Positions 61,332-64,000 of a stretch of 64,000 nt of DNA are shown piece after piece. Origin of the DNA: Duganella aceris (GTDB lineage Bacteria; Pseudomonadota; Gammaproteobacteria; Burkholderiales; Burkholderiaceae_D). Where the stretch lies: positions 1 to 64,000 of the forward strand of contig NZ_JAADJT010000009.1 in NCBI RefSeq assembly GCF_011090165.1. The letters run 5' to 3'. Position 1 is the first letter of the stretch. Every line of letters starts with the position of its first letter. The notes beneath the pieces are model-generated. The model saw nothing but the letters and a program-made list of their open reading frames with translations. It made no database searches and had not been told where the DNA came from. The translations under genes and the position numbers were made by a program.

Positions 61332-61398
61332 CTATTTTGCGGCAATGGTTGTACAGTTCAACTTACAAGAAAAACATAAATATAAATCGGAGACAAAG

Positions 61399-63828
61399 AT
61401 GACTGGTCAAGGAAACCGGGAGGCCGTGCAGCACCGGCTCAGCCCTATCGCATCCGCAGTGGCTTTAATGATTTTCAGCGCCGGGCTGAGCGCCCAGGCG
61501 CAGGCGCAGCAAGCTCCAGCCGCCGACGGCGGCGACCTGAAACTGGAGACCGTGGTGGTGTCGGCCAACCGCCGCATCGAAAAACTGGAGGACGTGCCGG
61601 CCTCGATAACCGTGCTGGGCGAGGAAGACATCAAGCGCAACAACGTGCGCGAATTCGTCGACATCGTCAACCTGTCGCCGGCGCTGTCGATCTCGGTCGG
61701 CACCCAGGTCGGCACCAACAGCATCAACATGCGCGGCATCGGCACCACCTCCAACAACCTCGGCATCGAGGGCGACATCGCCGTCATCGTCGACGACCTG
61801 CCGTACGCCCAGGCGCAGCAGGCGTTCAAGGACATGTCCGACGTGTCGCGGGTGGAAGTGCTGAAGGGCCCGCAAAGCACGCTGTTCGGCAAGAGCGCGA
61901 TCGCCGGCGCGGTGGTCATCACTACCAAGCCGATCGGCTCCGGGCCGATGCAGGGCCGGGTCAGCCTGTTCAACACCAGCGACCACGAATACCGCGTCGC
62001 CACCTCGCTCAGCGGCCGCCTCAGCGACGACGTCGGCCTGCGCCTGTTCGCCAGCAAAACCAACTTCCCCGGCCTGCTGCACAACCTGACCAACGACAGC
62101 ATGCAGAACGGCTCCGGCGGCCGCAGCTTCATCGCCAAGCTGCAATGGAAGATCAACAACGACCTCGACGTGCTGATCTCGCCGCACTTCGACCACTCGC
62201 TGTCGACCGGGAACACCGCCGCGATCACCTCGATCGGTCCCGGCGTCGGCTACCTGTACAACAAGAACTACACCGCGCTGTCGAACACCGAGGTGCTGCG
62301 CGGCATCCATGTCAGCCCGTTCAACCGCGAGATCCGCAACGATTCGCCGTCCGGCCTGGAGTCGACCGACCGTGGCATCGGCCTGCGCATCAACTACGCG
62401 TTTCCGGAAGGCTCGCCGCTGGCCGGCCACGTGCTGACCTCGATCTCGTCGGTGGACAACAACCTGTCCAACGACTTCCGCGACAACGACAACATCGACC
62501 TGATCTCGACCTACTACCAGGTCGACGCCAGCGGCAAGCCGTCCGGCATCGCCGCCAAGGCGGAAATCAACGGCACCACCGACAGCAAGACCTCGACCCA
62601 GGAACTGCGCCTGGTGTCGCCGGACGACGGCCCGTTCCGCTACCTGGCCGGGCTGTGGATCGCGCGCAACTCGGTCGACCGCGGCTACTATCGCGGCAAC
62701 CCCTTCGTCAAGGAAACCAGCTTCACCAACTACTACACCACGTCGTCCGCGCTGAACCATGCGATCTACGGCAACGCCAACTGGGACTTCGCGCCGAAGC
62801 AGAGCCTCAGCGCCGGCCTGCGCTTCAACCGCGAGACCAACGACTACATGTTCAACACCATCGACAGCCTGCTGTCGAGCGCGCCGAACAACATCCACAC
62901 CGGCTACAACTACTACGACGCGCCGCAGCACAAGGAAAACGCCACCACCGGCAAGCTGGCCTACAGCTACCACTTCACGCCGGACGTGATGGCGTACGGC
63001 TCGGCGTCGACCGGCAGCAAGGGCGTGGCGTACGACATGACCAGCGGCGCCAACAACACCAATGTGTTCGCGCACTTGCCGCTGGCGCAGGAAAAGGCCA
63101 CCAGCTTCGAGCTGGGCTTCAAGGCCAACCTGTGGAACAACCGCGCCACGCTGAACGCGGCGGTGTACCAGACCCGCTTCCGCGACTACCAGACCTCGGC
63201 CACCGAACGCTTCTCGGACGGCAGCCAGGCCAGCGTGTTGTACAGCATCCCGGCGTTGCAGACGCGCGGCTTCGAGATCGACGGCACGGCGCTGCTGACG
63301 CGCGCGCTGATGGTCAAGTCCAGCGTGGCCTACACCCGCGCCACCATCCTCGACTGGAACCAGGGCCCGTGCTACAGCGGCGCCACCGATTGCAACGTGC
63401 CGAACGTGCTGGTGCCGGGCGCCTTCGTGCGCGACGCCAGCGGCGGCAGCATGCCCAACGCGGCCAAGTGGAAGATGACGCTGGGCGGCGAGTACACCAT
63501 GCCGCTCGGTTCCCTGCCCTACGTCGCCGCCATCAATATGCAGATGCGCGCGCAGACGCCGGTGACCGGCGCGATCAGCCAGGACCCGAGTTTGAACCGG
63601 CCGGGCTATGGTATCGTTGATCTCGGCGCATCGCTGAGCGACAACAAAGGCAAATACAAGCTCTCGGTCGGCTTCAAGAATCTGTTCGATCACCACTACG
63701 CATCGGGCAATATCGGCTCCTTCCTGAACTTCAAGCAGACTTCCGGGCCGGACATCAAGTCCTATGGCTGGCAGCCTGCGCGCGACGCCTTCCGCTACGC
63801 GACGATCCGTCTGGATGTGGCCTTCTGA
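61399..63828 (+). CDS. TonB-dependent outer-membrane receptor
   Basis: 809 residues from the ATG at 61399 with GGAGA in front; the earlier ATG at 61345 lacks a ribosome site. Signal peptide ends ~AQAQAQQ (residue ~40). Plug domain: ETVVVSANRRIEKLEDVPASITVLGEEDI (first part TonB-box-like) and VEVLKGPQSTLFGKSAIAGAVVITT. The barrel ends in GWQPARDAFRYATIRLDVAF with terminal Phe. Linked to a LacI regulator, so uptake of a plant- or polymer-derived sugar is likelier than of iron. Confidence 0.93.
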   Translation: MTGQGNREAVQHRLSPIASAVALMIFSAGLSAQAQAQQAPAADGGDLKLETVVVSANRRIEKLEDVPASITVLGEEDIKRNNVREFVDIVNLSPALSISVGTQVGTNSINMRGIGTTSNNLGIEGDIAVIVDDLPYAQAQQAFKDMSDVSRVEVLKGPQSTLFGKSAIAGAVVITTKPIGSGPMQGRVSLFNTSDHEYRVATSLSGRLSDDVGLRLFASKTNFPGLLHNLTNDSMQNGSGGRSFIAKLQWKINNDLDVLISPHFDHSLSTGNTAAITSIGPGVGYLYNKNYTALSNTEVLRGIHVSPFNREIRNDSPSGLESTDRGIGLRINYAFPEGSPLAGHVLTSISSVDNNLSNDFRDNDNIDLISTYYQVDASGKPSGIAAKAEINGTTDSKTSTQELRLVSPDDGPFRYLAGLWIARNSVDRGYYRGNPFVKETSFTNYYTTSSALNHAIYGNANWDFAPKQSLSAGLRFNRETNDYMFNTIDSLLSSAPNNIHTGYNYYDAPQHKENATTGKLAYSYHFTPDVMAYGSASTGSKGVAYDMTSGANNTNVFAHLPLAQEKATSFELGFKANLWNNRATLNAAVYQTRFRDYQTSATERFSDGSQASVLYSIPALQTRGFEIDGTALLTRALMVKSSVAYTRATILDWNQGPCYSGATDCNVPNVLVPGAFVRDASGGSMPNAAKWKMTLGGEYTMPLGSLPYVAAINMQMRAQTPVTGAISQDPSLNRPGYGIVDLGASLSDNKGKYKLSVGFKNLFDHHYASGNIGSFLNFKQTSGPDIKSYGWQPARDAFRYATIRLDVAF

Positions 63829-63853
63829 CCGATGAAATAAAAAAAGGAAACCA

Positions 63854-64000
63854 ATGAGCGAACCCAAAATTCAGGACGTGGCACGGCTGGCCGGCGTGTC
63901 CCCGTCCAGCATCTCGAATTTTCTGAACAACCGGATGGAACAGATGCGGCCGGACACCCAGCGCAAGATCCAGCAGGCGATCGAGCAGCTGGGCTACCGG
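63854..64000 (+). CDS. LacI-family transcription regulator (start only)
   Basis: 49 codons lie in the window: IQDVARLAGVSPSSISNFLN is the LacI helix-turn-helix, followed by the hinge-helix approach RPDTQRKIQQAIEQLGYR. The ligand-binding domain is beyond the edge. AAGGAAA upstream gives a good start. It probably controls the adjacent TonB receptor through the operators at 61222-61331. Confidence 0.93.
   Translation, partial: MSEPKIQDVARLAGVSPSSISNFLNNRMEQMRPDTQRKIQQAIEQLGYR

Noticed and set aside
61465-63867. An 800-codon open frame opposite the TonB receptor
   Set aside because: Same reason: composition is dominated by Val, Arg, Gly and Ala, and the opposite strand has clear receptor motifs.

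Overview
The window is bacterial chromosome with high G+C content from a betaproteobacterium. The right-hand third (yebC-purD-hemF-nadD-rsfS-rlmH-maf-rng, fbp-pepN, a TonB receptor with a LacI regulator) looks like Oxalobacteraceae of the Massilia/Duganella/Janthinobacterium type. That placement rests on gene order and protein character only.

Layout. Positions 1-1800 are the edge of an older integrated element: an IS21-type remnant has cut off the C-terminus of a P4-type integrase. Positions 1822-43204 are a prophage of about 41.4 kb inserted in the 3' end of a tRNA-Thr(CGT) gene, bounded by an 18-bp direct repeat. The old integrase starts about 180 bp from the left repeat, so two elements appear to have used the same tRNA in tandem. 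Positions 43263-64000 are ordinary host chromosome.

Prophage. A CI-type repressor (33047-33832) lies between two nearly identical promoter/operator blocks. The left block faces left and drives a Cro-like gene, a CII/YmfL-like regulator, replication genes (YdaU-like and P-like), lambda-type Nu1/A terminase, a Mor-like regulator, gpW, portal, a ClpP-capsid fusion, connector and tail genes, tail chaperones with a textbook -1 frameshift site, a 1938-residue tape measure, fibre and lysis genes. The right block drives small early genes, then a PRTRC cassette (E, C, F, B, A, ThiF), a DnaN/beta-clamp-like protein and an AlpA/Xis-like protein. Integrase is at the right end.

Most interesting part. The PRTRC genes encode a ubiquitin-like protein (C), an E1-like ThiF protein, an E2-like protein (B) and a JAMM peptidase (A). 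The ParB and ParM-like members usual in plasmid PRTRC loci are not seen, and a sliding-clamp-like gene follows directly. PRTRC-E ends in TLNLF, which resembles a clamp-binding motif. This suggests, as inference, a phage-borne ubiquitin-like conjugation system aimed at the replisome.

Accessory (moron) genes are a SEFIR protein at the left edge, a caspase-like peptidase next to integrase at the right edge, an SOS-controlled SRAP gene pair at a strong LexA box, an antisense membrane protein inside the head module, and a structural protein fused to a serine esterase.
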